DNA from: Acetobacter ghanensis
GTDB lineage: Bacteria; Pseudomonadota; Alphaproteobacteria; Acetobacterales; Acetobacteraceae
Length of the DNA: 64,000 nt
Reading direction: 5' to 3'
Assembly: GCF_001499675.1 (NCBI RefSeq)
Contig: NZ_LN609302.1
Span: forward strand, 2,141,896-2,205,895
In this document: positions 1 through 8,797 of the stretch, in pieces
Layout of the letters: the number at the start of each line of letters is the position of its first letter
Numbering within the stretch: the stretch's first letter is position 1
Made by a program: the position numbers and the translations under genes
Notes under the pieces: model-generated
The model's database searches: none
Told to the model about the DNA's origin: nothing
The model's input: only the letters and a program-made list of their open reading frames with translations

Positions 1-942
1 CGCGCGCAACAGCCGTGGATGCCCAAAACACGCTACGGCATTATGCGGGACTACATGCCCAAGGTCGGCACCCTTGGGCTGGACATGATGCAGCGCACCT
101 GCACCGTGCAGGTTAATCTGGACTTTGGCTCCGAGCAGGACATGGTGCGCAAAATGCAGGTCTCCATGGCGCTGCAACCTGTGGCCACCGCCCTGTTTGC
201 CAACTCTCCGTTTGTGGAGGGCAAGCCCAACAACTTCCTGTCCAACCGTGCGCGGGTCTGGACCGATACGGACAATGCCCGCTCGGGTATGCCTGCCTGT
301 GTGTTTGAAAAAGACTTCAGCTTTGAACGCTATGTGGAATGGGCGCTGGATGTGCCCATGTACTTCATCATGCGGGATGGCAAAATGCGGAACGTGGCAG
401 GCCGCTCCTTCCGCGCATGGATGCAGGGCGACCGGCAGGACGGGCTGGAAGATGTCACCCCGACTCTGGGGGATTTTGAGGACCACCTGACAACCGCCTT
501 CCCCGATGTGCGGCTCAAACAGTTTATTGAAATGCGCGGAGCCGATGCCGGTTCGCCCGAAATGATGATGGCCCTGCCCGCTCTATGGACCGGCCTGCTC
601 TATGACGATGCTGCGCTTGAAGCCGCATGGGAGCTGGTCCGCACCCACCCGTGGGAAGATTACATCAAACTGCGCGAACTCGTCCCCATGATGGGGCTGG
701 ATACGCCGTGGGGTGAAGGGACGGTCCGTGATCTGGCGGCCCATATGCTGTCCATCGCCATGGATGGTTTGCAGAACCGCGATATGGTGGACGAGCACAG
801 CCAGACGAGTGAGTGGGTGTACCTTGCTCCGCTTACCGCACTGGCCGCAGGTGCCCCCACACAGGCCGAACACTGGCTGGAACGTTATTATGGCCCGTGG
901 ATGGGAGATGCCTCGCGCATTTTCCTCGAAAGCGAGATCTGA
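1..942 (+). CDS. gshA: Glutamate-cysteine ligase, C-terminal part (5' end outside window)
   Basis: The reading frame is already open at base 1 and ends at TGA 940-942, so only the last 313 or so residues are present and the true start lies upstream. The protein matches the plant/alphaproteobacterial type of glutamate-cysteine ligase, which joins glutamate and cysteine in the first step of glutathione synthesis in the cytoplasm. Recognisable stretches are the MPKTRYGIMRDYMPKVG segment, the FANSPF motif followed by a SNRARVWTDTD segment, and the C-terminal HWLERYYGPW. The stop is directly followed by the stop of the converging glycosyltransferase gene, with no spacer. An EgtA-like ligase is the main alternative, but the length and motifs favour GshA. 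Confidence 0.88.
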   Translation, partial: RAQQPWMPKTRYGIMRDYMPKVGTLGLDMMQRTCTVQVNLDFGSEQDMVRKMQVSMALQPVATALFANSPFVEGKPNNFLSNRARVWTDTDNARSGMPACVFEKDFSFERYVEWALDVPMYFIMRDGKMRNVAGRSFRAWMQGDRQDGLEDVTPTLGDFEDHLTTAFPDVRLKQFIEMRGADAGSPEMMMALPALWTGLLYDDAALEAAWELVRTHPWEDYIKLRELVPMMGLDTPWGEGTVRDLAAHMLSIAMDGLQNRDMVDEHSQTSEWVYLAPLTALAAGAPTQAEHWLERYYGPWMGDASRIFLESEI

Positions 943-2032
943 CTACAGCAGAGACAGGAGCCTCTGTTCCAGTCTGGCGGACTGGACAGACGCCCTGAGT
1001 TGCACCCGTGCGCTCTGCCGTGCGGCCTGCCCCATGCCGGTGCGTACCCCCGGACTCAGCACATGAGCCAGCGCGCTGGCCAGTGCCTGCGCGTCACCCG
1101 CAGGCACAACCATACCGCCCCCATCCAGCATGGCTGCATCCAGCCCGGCCTCGGTTGAGGCCACAACGGGTACACCACACATCATGGCTTCGGCTGCAAC
1201 GCTAGGCAGGCCCTCGTGGTCCCCATTTGCGGCCCGCACGCTGGGCACAACAAGAGCTACGGCGTGCTCAAGCTGCTGGCGCAGTTGCGCCGGAGACAGC
1301 AACCCGCAAAACAGACATGGTCCAGCCCCTGCGCCTGTTGCTCCATACTGGCCCGCATTGGCCCGTCCCCCGCCAGCACAACCGGCGGCGTCATGCCCTG
1401 CGCGGCCAGAATACGCAGGGCATCCAGCAGGACCGGAAGGCCCTTTTTTTCCACAAACCGTCCGGCAAAGACCAGTCGGTCAAAAGGCCCGCGCGCCTGC
1501 GCCACATCTTCCGTGCCAATAGCCAGCACTTCCAGCTTACTGGCAGGCACTCCCCGCTCGATGAGCTTGGCCCGCACACCATCGGATACGCATAAAAACA
1601 CAGCGCAGTAATCCAGCAGCGCGCGCCACCGACGCTGAAAAATGGGAGCGGGAAAAACACGTTGGTAATGCCGGTCCTTGAAGGCATCCCCACCATGAAA
1701 CGTAACAGCCAGCGGCAGCCCCAGCTGCTTGGCTATGGGCAGCGCCAACGCGCCCCCCGCCCAAATTGGGCATGTACCACAACGGGCGATAGGTCAGCCA
1801 CAGCGCGGCCAGCCCCCCACCCCATCTGCCTGAACGCCAGCCGCTGGAGTGGCCCCAACATGCGGCCTTCCCCAACAATGCGCATGGCGCTGGCAATATC
1901 CGCCGGAGGGTTGTCCCTATGGCAGCCGACCCAGTAAGGCAGAAGGGAATTGAACGCCATATACTGGCGGCGCATGAAGGCCTTTTCGGAGGCAGGTAAA
2001 ATCCTGTCCCGGTAAACAAGGCACGTCTTCAT
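943..2032 (-). CDS. GT4-family glycosyltransferase, frameshifted twice as given
   Basis: Three adjacent frames together encode one retaining glycosyltransferase of the GT4 type, about 363 residues if repaired. The N-terminal frame starts at ATG 2032 with a good ribosome site (GGGAG, 6 nt spacing) and reads to VVVHAQFGRG near 1755. The middle frame holds FHGGDAFKD and the GRFVEKKGL nucleotide-sugar region. The last frame holds the donor-binding EGLPSVAAEAMMCGVPVVAS. The first break is at the C6 run 1753-1758 and the second at the CCC run 1303-1305; adding one base at each joins the frames perfectly. It probably adds a sugar to a surface polysaccharide. The MFS gene lies 36 bp upstream on the same strand. 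Sequence error is more likely than true decay. Confidence 0.8.
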
Positions 2033-2068
2033 GGCATACTCCCTTGGCTGCTGGCGCTTTTGGGCATC

Positions 2069-3457
2069 CTATGCCGGGCGCCGGACCAGCAGGCGGCTTG
2101 CACTCAGCATTGCGGCAAAAAATGCCACACATCCGGCTACAAACAGGCAGTCACGGTTGGCGGCATCCCCCAGCAGGGTAAAAAAGGCGGCCACACCCAT
2201 GGCGCCAACCGTCTGCCCGGCCTGCCGCGCGACCTGCACCATACCGCTCGCACCACCAGACCTATGCAAAGGGGCGGCCACCATCATCGCCCTGTTATTG
2301 GGCGGCTGAAAACACCCAAAGCCCCAACCGGCCAGAGCTGTACGCCACGCAATATCCCATAATGCAGGATGGGCAGGCAGCTGCCAGAGCAGGAAAAACC
2401 CCGTAGCCGTTAGCCCCAGCCCTATGGAGGACAAAACCCCCGCTGAAATGCGGTCGGCCACACGGCGAATAACCGGGGCTGAAAGCATAATGCCTATGGG
2501 CCACGGCGTAATAAGCAACCCTGTTTCCGCCGAACTTAGCCCCAGCGCGTCATGCAGGGTAAAAGGCATGGAAACAATGTAGAAGTTGGAAGCAATAAAA
2601 CCACAGAACCCAGTACTGAACGCCACCGCAAAGTCTGGGCGACGCAAAAGGTCCACAGGCAAAATGGGGTGTGTAAGATGGGCCTCCCGCCGCATAAGCC
2701 ATGCCCCAGCCAGCAAACCACAGGCCAGCAGCAGGAGCGATGCCGCCCAGTTCTGGGCATGGGCCAAACCATCGCCCCCCATAATACACGCGCCAAAAGC
2801 CACAACGCACAGCACACTGCCCGTTATATCTGGCATACGGGGCGCACGGGGCGTGTTGGGCAGGGCGTAAAACGCCATACCAAGGGCAGCCGCCCCCAAA
2901 GGCAGGTTAATCCAGAACAGCCACGGCCATGAGGCAAAGGTTAAAATACCCGCAGCGGCCGTTGGCCCCAAGGCCACACCCAACGCCACAACAAGGCCGT
3001 TAAGTGCCATGCCCCGCCCAATTTCGGCCTGAGGGTAAATAAACCTGACCAGCGCGATATTCACACTCATGATGCAGGCGCCGCCAATGCCCTGCAACAC
3101 CCGTGCCCCGGCTAGAACGGGCAGACTGGTCGCCGTGGCGCACAGCAGTGATGCCACCATAAAAAGCAGGATACCCGCCCTGCACAGGCGCGCAAAACCG
3201 ACCCGACTGCCAAGGGCCGCCAATGGCAGAAGGGAAACAAGGCTTGCCATCTGATACGCATTAACAATCCAGATGGAAGATGAGGATGATGCCCTCAGAT
3301 CCTTTGCAATGTCAGGCAGAGCCACATTGGCAATGGCGTAATCCAGCAGAGCCAGAAAAACAGAAAGGGAAACGGCCAGCATGGCCCAGTTTCTGGCCGC
3401 CCCTTGCAGGCCGTCGAGGGATGGGGGGCTAACTGGCGGCTGCTGCGGGGGCGTCAT
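2069..3457 (-). CDS. MFS multidrug exporter (DHA2/EmrB-like)
   Basis: A 462-residue polytopic inner membrane protein of the major facilitator superfamily. The N-terminal half shows the DHA2 features: a first helix with LDYAIANVALPDIAKDL, the WIVNAYQMASLVSLLPLAALGSRVGF region carrying the loop 2-3 motif, and RVLQGIGGACIMSVN (motif B). About twelve to fourteen hydrophobic segments follow. Proteins of this kind export drugs or metabolites in exchange for protons; the substrate cannot be read from sequence. It starts at ATG 3457 and stops 36 bp before the broken glycosyltransferase, so the two may be co-transcribed. No regulator gene is adjacent. Confidence 0.85.
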   Translation of the reverse strand: MTPPQQPPVSPPSLDGLQGAARNWAMLAVSLSVFLALLDYAIANVALPDIAKDLRASSSSSIWIVNAYQMASLVSLLPLAALGSRVGFARLCRAGILLFMVASLLCATATSLPVLAGARVLQGIGGACIMSVNIALVRFIYPQAEIGRGMALNGLVVALGVALGPTAAAGILTFASWPWLFWINLPLGAAALGMAFYALPNTPRAPRMPDITGSVLCVVAFGACIMGGDGLAHAQNWAASLLLLACGLLAGAWLMRREAHLTHPILPVDLLRRPDFAVAFSTGFCGFIASNFYIVSMPFTLHDALGLSSAETGLLITPWPIGIMLSAPVIRRVADRISAGVLSSIGLGLTATGFFLLWQLPAHPALWDIAWRTALAGWGFGCFQPPNNRAMMVAAPLHRSGGASGMVQVARQAGQTVGAMGVAAFFTLLGDAANRDCLFVAGCVAFFAAMLSASRLLVRRPA

Positions 3458-3567
3458 ACTAGGCTCTGGCTCCTTGTTGGGGGCACCATACTACCTGTGA
3501 CAGACCTGTTGGCCCTTAACCGGCCCGCAGCAGATACCCTTTTTGTGCTAACCCTGACCTGTTGCGG

Positions 3568-4998
3568 TCAGTTATTCGCATAAGGGTTTTTGGTACCACG
3601 CGTTTGCAGTCGGATAGGCACACCCGGCAGGTCAAACGTCTCACGCAGGCCATTAACCAGATAGCGCTTGTAATCATCTGGCATCTGTTCGGCTCTGGTG
3701 CCGAACACAACAAAGGTCGGCGGGCGAGACTTAACCTGCGTCATGTACCGCAGCTTGAGCCGCCGGCCATCCACCAACGGTGGCTGATGGCGTTCCAGCA
3801 TTTCCTCAAACCAGCGGTTCAGCGCACCTGTAGGTACACGGGCGTTCCACACCATCCACGCATCCCGCACGGCTGGCAGCAGTTTTTGCACGGCCGAACC
3901 CGTCAGCGCCGAAAACGTGACAACCGGCACGCCACGCATCTGGGCCAGAGAAATGCTCAACCGGTCCAGAATGGCTTTGCGTGTGGCCGTGCGGTCTTCC
4001 ACCGCGTCCCACTTGTTCAGCGCCAGAACACAAGCACGCCCTTCACGCTCGATCAGACGGGCAATCTGGAGGTCCTGCTCATGCACACCAAGGGTTGCAT
4101 CCAGTACCAGAACAGCCACTTCAGCCATTTTCAACGCCTCGATAGAGGCGGAAACCGACATTTTCTCCAACGCTTCATCAATACGGGCCTTTTTGCGCAG
4201 GCCTGCCGTATCCACAATTTCGAACGTATCGTCGCCATCATGCAGGGTTACAGCAATGGAATCACGCGTAAGCCCCGGTTCTGGCCCGGTAATCATGCGT
4301 TCCTCACCCAACAGGGTATTCAGCAATGTGGACTTACCTGCGTTGGGGCGACCTACAATGGCCACCTTGAGCGGCCCTGTGGGACGAATTTCTTCCTCCT
4401 CCGAGGCCTCTGGCTCGGGTGCCCATTCGTCCACTTCTTCTTCCACCTTATCGGCGGGTAGACGCTCGGCAATTTCCCACATCAGGTCGGTCACGCCTTC
4501 GCCATGCTCAGCGGACAGACCCAGCGGATCCCCCAGCCCCAGCCTGTAGGCCTCCAGCGCAGCCGCCGTGCCCTGACGCCCTTCCGCCTTATTGGCAATC
4601 AACAGGACCGGGCGGTTCTGGCGGCGTATCCACTGGGCAAAGTGCTCATCCGCCGGGGTAACGCCCGCACGGGCATCAATACAGAACAGAATAAGGTCTG
4701 CGTCCTGCACAGCACTTTCGGACGAGGCGCGCATACGGCCAAACAGGGTATCTGGCGCGGCCTCTTCCAACCCTGCCGTGTCAATCAGCCGCACGTGGCG
4801 GCCACGGACCAGCGCTACACCTTCCTTACGGTCACGGGTGACACCGGGCGTATCTGCCACAAGCGCCTGCCTGCGCCCGACCAAGCGGTTGAAAAGGGTG
4901 GATTTACCCACATTCGGGCGACCGGCAATAACAACAACCGGAAGGTCCCCCGTTGGTACGGGCGGGAGGGGGCGCATAGGCCTACGACGTTCAACCAT
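3568..4998 (-). CDS. der: Ribosome assembly GTPase Der (EngA)
   Basis: A 476-residue protein with the diagnostic pair of tandem G domains: GRPNVGKST near residue 27 and GRPNAGKST near residue 216, each followed by a DTPG or DTAG switch and an NKAE or NKWD specificity motif. The C-terminal KH-like domain is present (PTFVVFGTRAEQMPDDYKRYLVNGL). Der acts in maturation of the 50S ribosomal subunit and is usually essential. The ATG at 4998 overlaps the end of bamB by 8 bp, so translation is probably coupled. An acidic linker (EEEVDEWAPEPEASEEEE) separates the two G domains. The order yfgM-like, bamB, der is the same as in many proteobacteria. Confidence 0.97.
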   Translation of the reverse strand: MVERRRPMRPLPPVPTGDLPVVVIAGRPNVGKSTLFNRLVGRRQALVADTPGVTRDRKEGVALVRGRHVRLIDTAGLEEAAPDTLFGRMRASSESAVQDADLILFCIDARAGVTPADEHFAQWIRRQNRPVLLIANKAEGRQGTAAALEAYRLGLGDPLGLSAEHGEGVTDLMWEIAERLPADKVEEEVDEWAPEPEASEEEEIRPTGPLKVAIVGRPNAGKSTLLNTLLGEERMITGPEPGLTRDSIAVTLHDGDDTFEIVDTAGLRKKARIDEALEKMSVSASIEALKMAEVAVLVLDATLGVHEQDLQIARLIEREGRACVLALNKWDAVEDRTATRKAILDRLSISLAQMRGVPVVTFSALTGSAVQKLLPAVRDAWMVWNARVPTGALNRWFEEMLERHQPPLVDGRRLKLRYMTQVKSRPPTFVVFGTRAEQMPDDYKRYLVNGLRETFDLPGVPIRLQTRGTKNPYANN

Positions 4999-6388
4999 AA
5001 GAGATCAGGTTTCCGTCATTTGTTACGATAAGCATCTGGTTGTCCACAACAATGGGCGGCACGAAGGAAACGGCCTCCATTGCATCAATAGAGATAATTG
5101 CCCCGGTTTTCGGGTCAATACGGACCATGCCATTTTCTGGCAGAGTACTCAGGCACACAAGCTGGCCACCCGCCATGATGGGGCCAAACCAGGTGACGAT
5201 GTCCTTGCTTTCCTTAATCTTGCGGAAACGGCGAAGCTGGACAATCCAGCGCACATGGCCCGAAAGACGGTCAATACACGCAACCTGCTGGTCAAGGGTC
5301 ACAACGTACAGCCAGTCCCCCACGCACAGAATACTGTTCTGCCCGGCGACGGAGCGTTCCCACACACGGCGGCCTGTACGAATATCCACCGCAGCCAGAA
5401 CCTGCGCCATGCTGATGGCGTAAACAACGCTCCCAACAATAACCGGCAGGCCACGGACACAGTTGAGGTTGAGCGTACTGGCCTGCGCGCCAACGTTGCC
5501 GAGCATTTCGCTCCACACCACCTCGCCACTTTCTGCACGGAAGGCAATCAGATCCCCGCCGCCAAAGCCCGCCACGACAACACCATTGGCATAGGCCGGA
5601 GCGGCCTGACCAAATACGGTTGTTTCGGCCGCTGTTGCGGCATAGGTCCAGATCTGGCGGCCGGTGGCGGCATCCAGCGCAAAGAAGCGTTCATCAATGG
5701 TGCCAAAATAGACGCGGCCTTCTGCAATGGTCGGGGCAGAACGGCCCGGCGTACCAATGTCGGTCCGCCATTTGACCTTGCCGGTCGCAGCGTACACGGC
5801 AATGGTCTGCGAAATACCATCCACAATATACAGAACGTCACCATCCACCCCGATACCACCGCCGGTATTGCTGGAGTAGGACTTTTTGGGGCGCGGGTTA
5901 AACGTCCACACATGGCGCATGGCGGGCCATGTAAAGGCACGCACGATACCCTGCGCATCCATAATAAACAGGCGGCCATTATGCACCAGCGGTACACAGG
6001 ACAGCATACCACGCCCAAGGGAACCAAGTGCGGCCCAAGCCATGAAGTCCGGCTGGGAAATACCCGCACCAATGGAGTGCTTCCAGCGGCGGTTAAGGCC
6101 GCCCCATGCGTAGTTGCTACCCGTATGCTCGGGCACCCGCCCATTGATCGGCCATTCAGAAACCGTAATTGGCGCTGGCAGCGTAATGGGGGTGTGGTCT
6201 TCCTTATCCACCATCAGCCCGGCGCCAGAAGACAGCACATCTGTCCGGTGCCCAGCTAGCAGGGGCTTCTTGTCGTCATCATCATCACCACAAGCGGCCA
6301 GTATGGGGGCCAGAGCCGCACCTGCCAGCAGGCTCCTGCGGGGCAGGCCGGACCGGACAACGGCGCCAATGTGTGTCTTGCTGCTCAT
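4991..6388 (-). CDS. bamB: Outer membrane protein assembly factor BamB-like lipoprotein
   Basis: A PQQ-like beta-propeller protein of 465 residues. Repeats of the type VYFGTIDERFFALDAATGRQIW and LYVVTLDQQVACIDRLSGHVRW mark the blades. The N terminus has a lipoprotein signal with twin arginine-like RRSLLAGAALAPILAAC and a lipobox Cys, followed by an Asp-rich DDDDDKK spacer. BamB is the scaffold lipoprotein of the BAM complex that folds beta-barrel proteins. ATG 6388 is chosen because it has AGGA 8 nt upstream and leaves a 4 bp gap to the previous gene; an in-frame TTG at 6412 would overlap that gene. The Asp run after the lipidated Cys is a possible inner membrane retention signal, which would be odd for BamB. 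Confidence 0.9.
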   Translation of the reverse strand: MSSKTHIGAVVRSGLPRRSLLAGAALAPILAACGDDDDDKKPLLAGHRTDVLSSGAGLMVDKEDHTPITLPAPITVSEWPINGRVPEHTGSNYAWGGLNRRWKHSIGAGISQPDFMAWAALGSLGRGMLSCVPLVHNGRLFIMDAQGIVRAFTWPAMRHVWTFNPRPKKSYSSNTGGGIGVDGDVLYIVDGISQTIAVYAATGKVKWRTDIGTPGRSAPTIAEGRVYFGTIDERFFALDAATGRQIWTYAATAAETTVFGQAAPAYANGVVVAGFGGGDLIAFRAESGEVVWSEMLGNVGAQASTLNLNCVRGLPVIVGSVVYAISMAQVLAAVDIRTGRRVWERSVAGQNSILCVGDWLYVVTLDQQVACIDRLSGHVRWIVQLRRFRKIKESKDIVTWFGPIMAGGQLVCLSTLPENGMVRIDPKTGAIISIDAMEAVSFVPPIVVDNQMLIVTNDGNLISYG

Positions 6389-6392
6389 GGTT

Positions 6393-7088
6393 TTATCCTG
6401 CTGACGGATCAAGGGCCTGCATCATATCCTGCGCCCGGTTGCGCACACCTGAAGGTGTTTCGGCCGAGTCCACAAGGGCAGACAGTTTTTTACGGGCATC
6501 ATCCTTATGCCCTTCACGCACATCCAGAACGGCCAGAGCTTCCGCCGCAAGGCCATTCCAGACCTTGCCCTGCCCGCTCAATAGCGTAAGCCGGGAGCGC
6601 AGGGTTGGAATATCGCCCGTATCAAGCTGGTGCTGGCACCACAGCAGGGTTGCCACGCTCCGCAGTCCGGGGTCGGCTTCTGGGTCATCCTGCACGGCGT
6701 TCCATGCGGCCAGAGCGGCCTTGGTGTCTCCACGGGCTGCCTGCACGGCGGCTTCCTGCATCCGGGCCAGTGTTGCAACGCCCCGATCACCCGAGGAAGC
6801 CAGCTTTTGCAAAGAGTCCAGACCGCTTTGCGCCTTACCCGTAAGCACGATGGGGTCGCTCCCCACCTGATCGGGAAGATGGTCCGTCTGGCGCAGAGCG
6901 GCCAGATACGTGCCTGTTGCTGCCTGATCCAGAGCCTTGTGCTGTGCGACCTTCCATGACCACACGCCAGCGCCTGCCACCACAGCCACCACAACGGCAA
7001 CTGCTGCGCCAGCGTAACGCCGGGCGACCGCACGCATGCGTTCAGCCTTCAGCTCTTCGTCAACTTCCCGGTAAATATCCTCTGCCAC
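6393..7088 (-). CDS. YfgM-like membrane-anchored tetratricopeptide protein
   Basis: About 231 residues from a GTG start at 7088 (VAEDIYREVDEELKAER). A charged cytoplasmic N terminus is followed by one membrane helix (AGAAVAVVVAVVAGAGVWSW) and then a helical, TPR-like outer region (SGLDSLQKLAS, GVATLARMQEAAVQAARGD, AALAAWNAVQDD). This architecture and the position directly before bamB and der match YfgM, an accessory of the SecYEG translocon with a periplasmic chaperone link. A TTG or other start further upstream (to 7163) is open but adds residues unlike the family. AGGA lies 12 nt before the GTG, rather far, so the start is tentative. The gap to bamB is 4 bp. Confidence 0.8.
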   Translation of the reverse strand: MAEDIYREVDEELKAERMRAVARRYAGAAVAVVVAVVAGAGVWSWKVAQHKALDQAATGTYLAALRQTDHLPDQVGSDPIVLTGKAQSGLDSLQKLASSGDRGVATLARMQEAAVQAARGDTKAALAAWNAVQDDPEADPGLRSVATLLWCQHQLDTGDIPTLRSRLTLLSGQGKVWNGLAAEALAVLDVREGHKDDARKKLSALVDSAETPSGVRNRAQDMMQALDPSAG

Positions 7089-7244
7089 GATCCGGCCCGT
7101 TCCTGTTCCTGCCAATGCACACCTGTCCGCTATGGGCATATCTGCCCCAGCCGGACGCATCATACAAGGCGCAGCATGTGTGTTGTGCGCCTGTTATACC
7201 GCCTTCCGGGGCAACAGGCAGCACCTCAAAAGCAGAAAAGCGCC

Positions 7245-7637
7245 TTAGTGGGCCGCTTTTTGCAGCTTTGCGCCACCAGCCTTGAGGGCTGATGTCAACT
7301 GGGTAAAGTTTGCACCAATGCGCTGCTGCACGGCGGTGCTTCCCTCGTGAATATGGGCAATCTTGTCCCGCGCGTCGTTACTGATTGCGGTTTCTTCTTT
7401 GACCGCAGCCTTGGAGACGCAGGCGTGATAGGTCCGGGCAGCTTTTTCGTACGCGCTGACCTTATCCACGCTGGCGTTATATTTTTCCACGCTGGACACA
7501 TCGACCGCAGGCGCTTCCGGCTCCGTACCACAGGCCGAAGGCACCCAGACCCGCTGCTCCGCCGCATGGGCCGGAACACACGCCACCACAGCAGCCAACC
7601 CCATAATGGAAGCCAGCAAAAACCCTTTCTGCACCAT
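7245..7637 (-). CDS. Secreted hypothetical protein with signal peptide
   Basis: A 130-residue protein with a clear signal peptide (QKGFLLASIMGLAAVVACVPAHA, likely cut after AHA). The mature part carries two Cys (PSACGTEPEAP and YHACVSKAA) and a long helical stretch (YNASVDKVSAYEKAARTY; AISNDARDKIAHIHEGSTAV). No family is recognised. ATG 7637 is selected because it has AAGG 9 nt upstream and begins the signal peptide; the same frame remains open far upstream only because it runs antisense to the GT9 gene. It is divergent from that gene and separated by 163 bp. Confidence 0.75.
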   Translation of the reverse strand: MVQKGFLLASIMGLAAVVACVPAHAAEQRVWVPSACGTEPEAPAVDVSSVEKYNASVDKVSAYEKAARTYHACVSKAAVKEETAISNDARDKIAHIHEGSTAVQQRIGANFTQLTSALKAGGAKLQKAAH

Positions 7638-7800
7638 TGCAAACACCCTTATTGTCCAAACAGCGGACCCAAACCACATGCCAGCCCCATATGAGCTGAC
7701 CACCTTGCAGTTCAACACGTTATCTTCTGGCATACGCGCGGCAAATGTCCATATCCCCTGTGCTTGGAAAAGACGTAAAGAGCCAGTATAGCCCCTTGGT

Positions 7801-8715
7801 ATGCGCATTCTTTTTATTACGGCCACACGTCTGGGGGATGCGGTTCTTTCCACCGGCATTCTCAACGCTCTTCTGCAACAGTGGCCCAAGGCCCGCATAA
7901 CTGTTGCCTGTGGACCTGTTGCCGCCGGACTATTCCGCCATATGCCCGGACTCGACCAGGTTCTGGTCATGCGCAAGCGCACGTATGACCGGCACTGGCT
8001 GGACCTGTGGAAAGCCTGCGTTCCCACCCGGTGGGATATGACGGTAGATTTACGTGGCTCCATCATCACTTTTTTCCTCCGCTCTGGCCGTCGGTTGGTC
8101 ATGCGTGGGGGGCGCAGACCCGGACGGAGGGTTGAGCATCTGGGGGCGGTTTTGGGTCTTTCCCCCGCGCCATTGCCGACTGTGTGGCTGAATGCGGCGG
8201 ACCAGCAGGTGGCTGCACGTATTATTCCTCCATCATCCAGCAGCGCGCCGATTATTGCCCTTGGCCCCACCGCCAACTGGAGCGGTAAAATCTGGCCCAC
8301 AGCGCATTATGCTCCGTTATGGCAACAGCTTGCCGCGGCCTATCCCTCTGCCCGTCCCGCCATTTTTTATGGTCCCGGCCCGCAGGAAGCGGCACTGGCA
8401 CAACCTGTGCTGGAAGCCCTCCCCCATGCCATAGACGCCGGCGGACGGTTTGAACTGACGGAAACCGCCGCCATGCTGGCCCGTTGCGCCCTGTATATCG
8501 GCAACGATTCAGGATTAATGCATCTGGCTGCGGCGGCGGGCACCCCCACCTTGGGGCTATTTGGCCCCTCCCGTGCATCGGAATATGCACCGAGTGGCAG
8601 GGTGACGCGTTGGGTAGAAGCCCCCGGACCGGAAGGCCATGCCCCCATTGCCGCATTAAGCGTGGAGCGTGTGGCCAGTGCGGCTCTGGCGCTCCTGCGC
8701 GAAACCCAGCCCTGA
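7801..8715 (+). CDS. GT9-family glycosyltransferase (heptosyltransferase-like)
   Basis: A 304-residue member of the GT9 family, which includes the ADP-heptose:LPS heptosyltransferases WaaC and WaaF. It opens with RILFITATRLGDAVLSTGIL, the typical N-terminal Rossmann start, and contains ALGPTANWSGKIWP and the C-terminal ADP-heptose site region YIGNDSGLMHLAAAAGTPTLGLFGPS. It likely adds a heptose or another sugar to the LPS core at the inner face of the inner membrane. The exact donor cannot be told. It starts at ATG 7801 and ends 82 bp before ygfZ. Confidence 0.9.
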   Translation: MRILFITATRLGDAVLSTGILNALLQQWPKARITVACGPVAAGLFRHMPGLDQVLVMRKRTYDRHWLDLWKACVPTRWDMTVDLRGSIITFFLRSGRRLVMRGGRRPGRRVEHLGAVLGLSPAPLPTVWLNAADQQVAARIIPPSSSSAPIIALGPTANWSGKIWPTAHYAPLWQQLAAAYPSARPAIFYGPGPQEAALAQPVLEALPHAIDAGGRFELTETAAMLARCALYIGNDSGLMHLAAAAGTPTLGLFGPSRASEYAPSGRVTRWVEAPGPEGHAPIAALSVERVASAALALLRETQP

Positions 8716-8797
8716 CCATGCCGCCACTGGCCCGGCAGTATGCTCCGGTCTAGAGTTTTGCATCTTTGGCCTGTCCTTGCTGTAGGAAAGACGAACC

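Noticed and set aside
3562..6259. Long plus-strand frames over der and bamB
   Set aside because: They are antisense to two well-supported genes and have no recognisable domain.
7638..8300. Long upstream extension of the secreted protein gene (7245-8300)
   Set aside because: The extra 221 residues are antisense to the GT9 gene and precede a good signal peptide with its own ribosome site.
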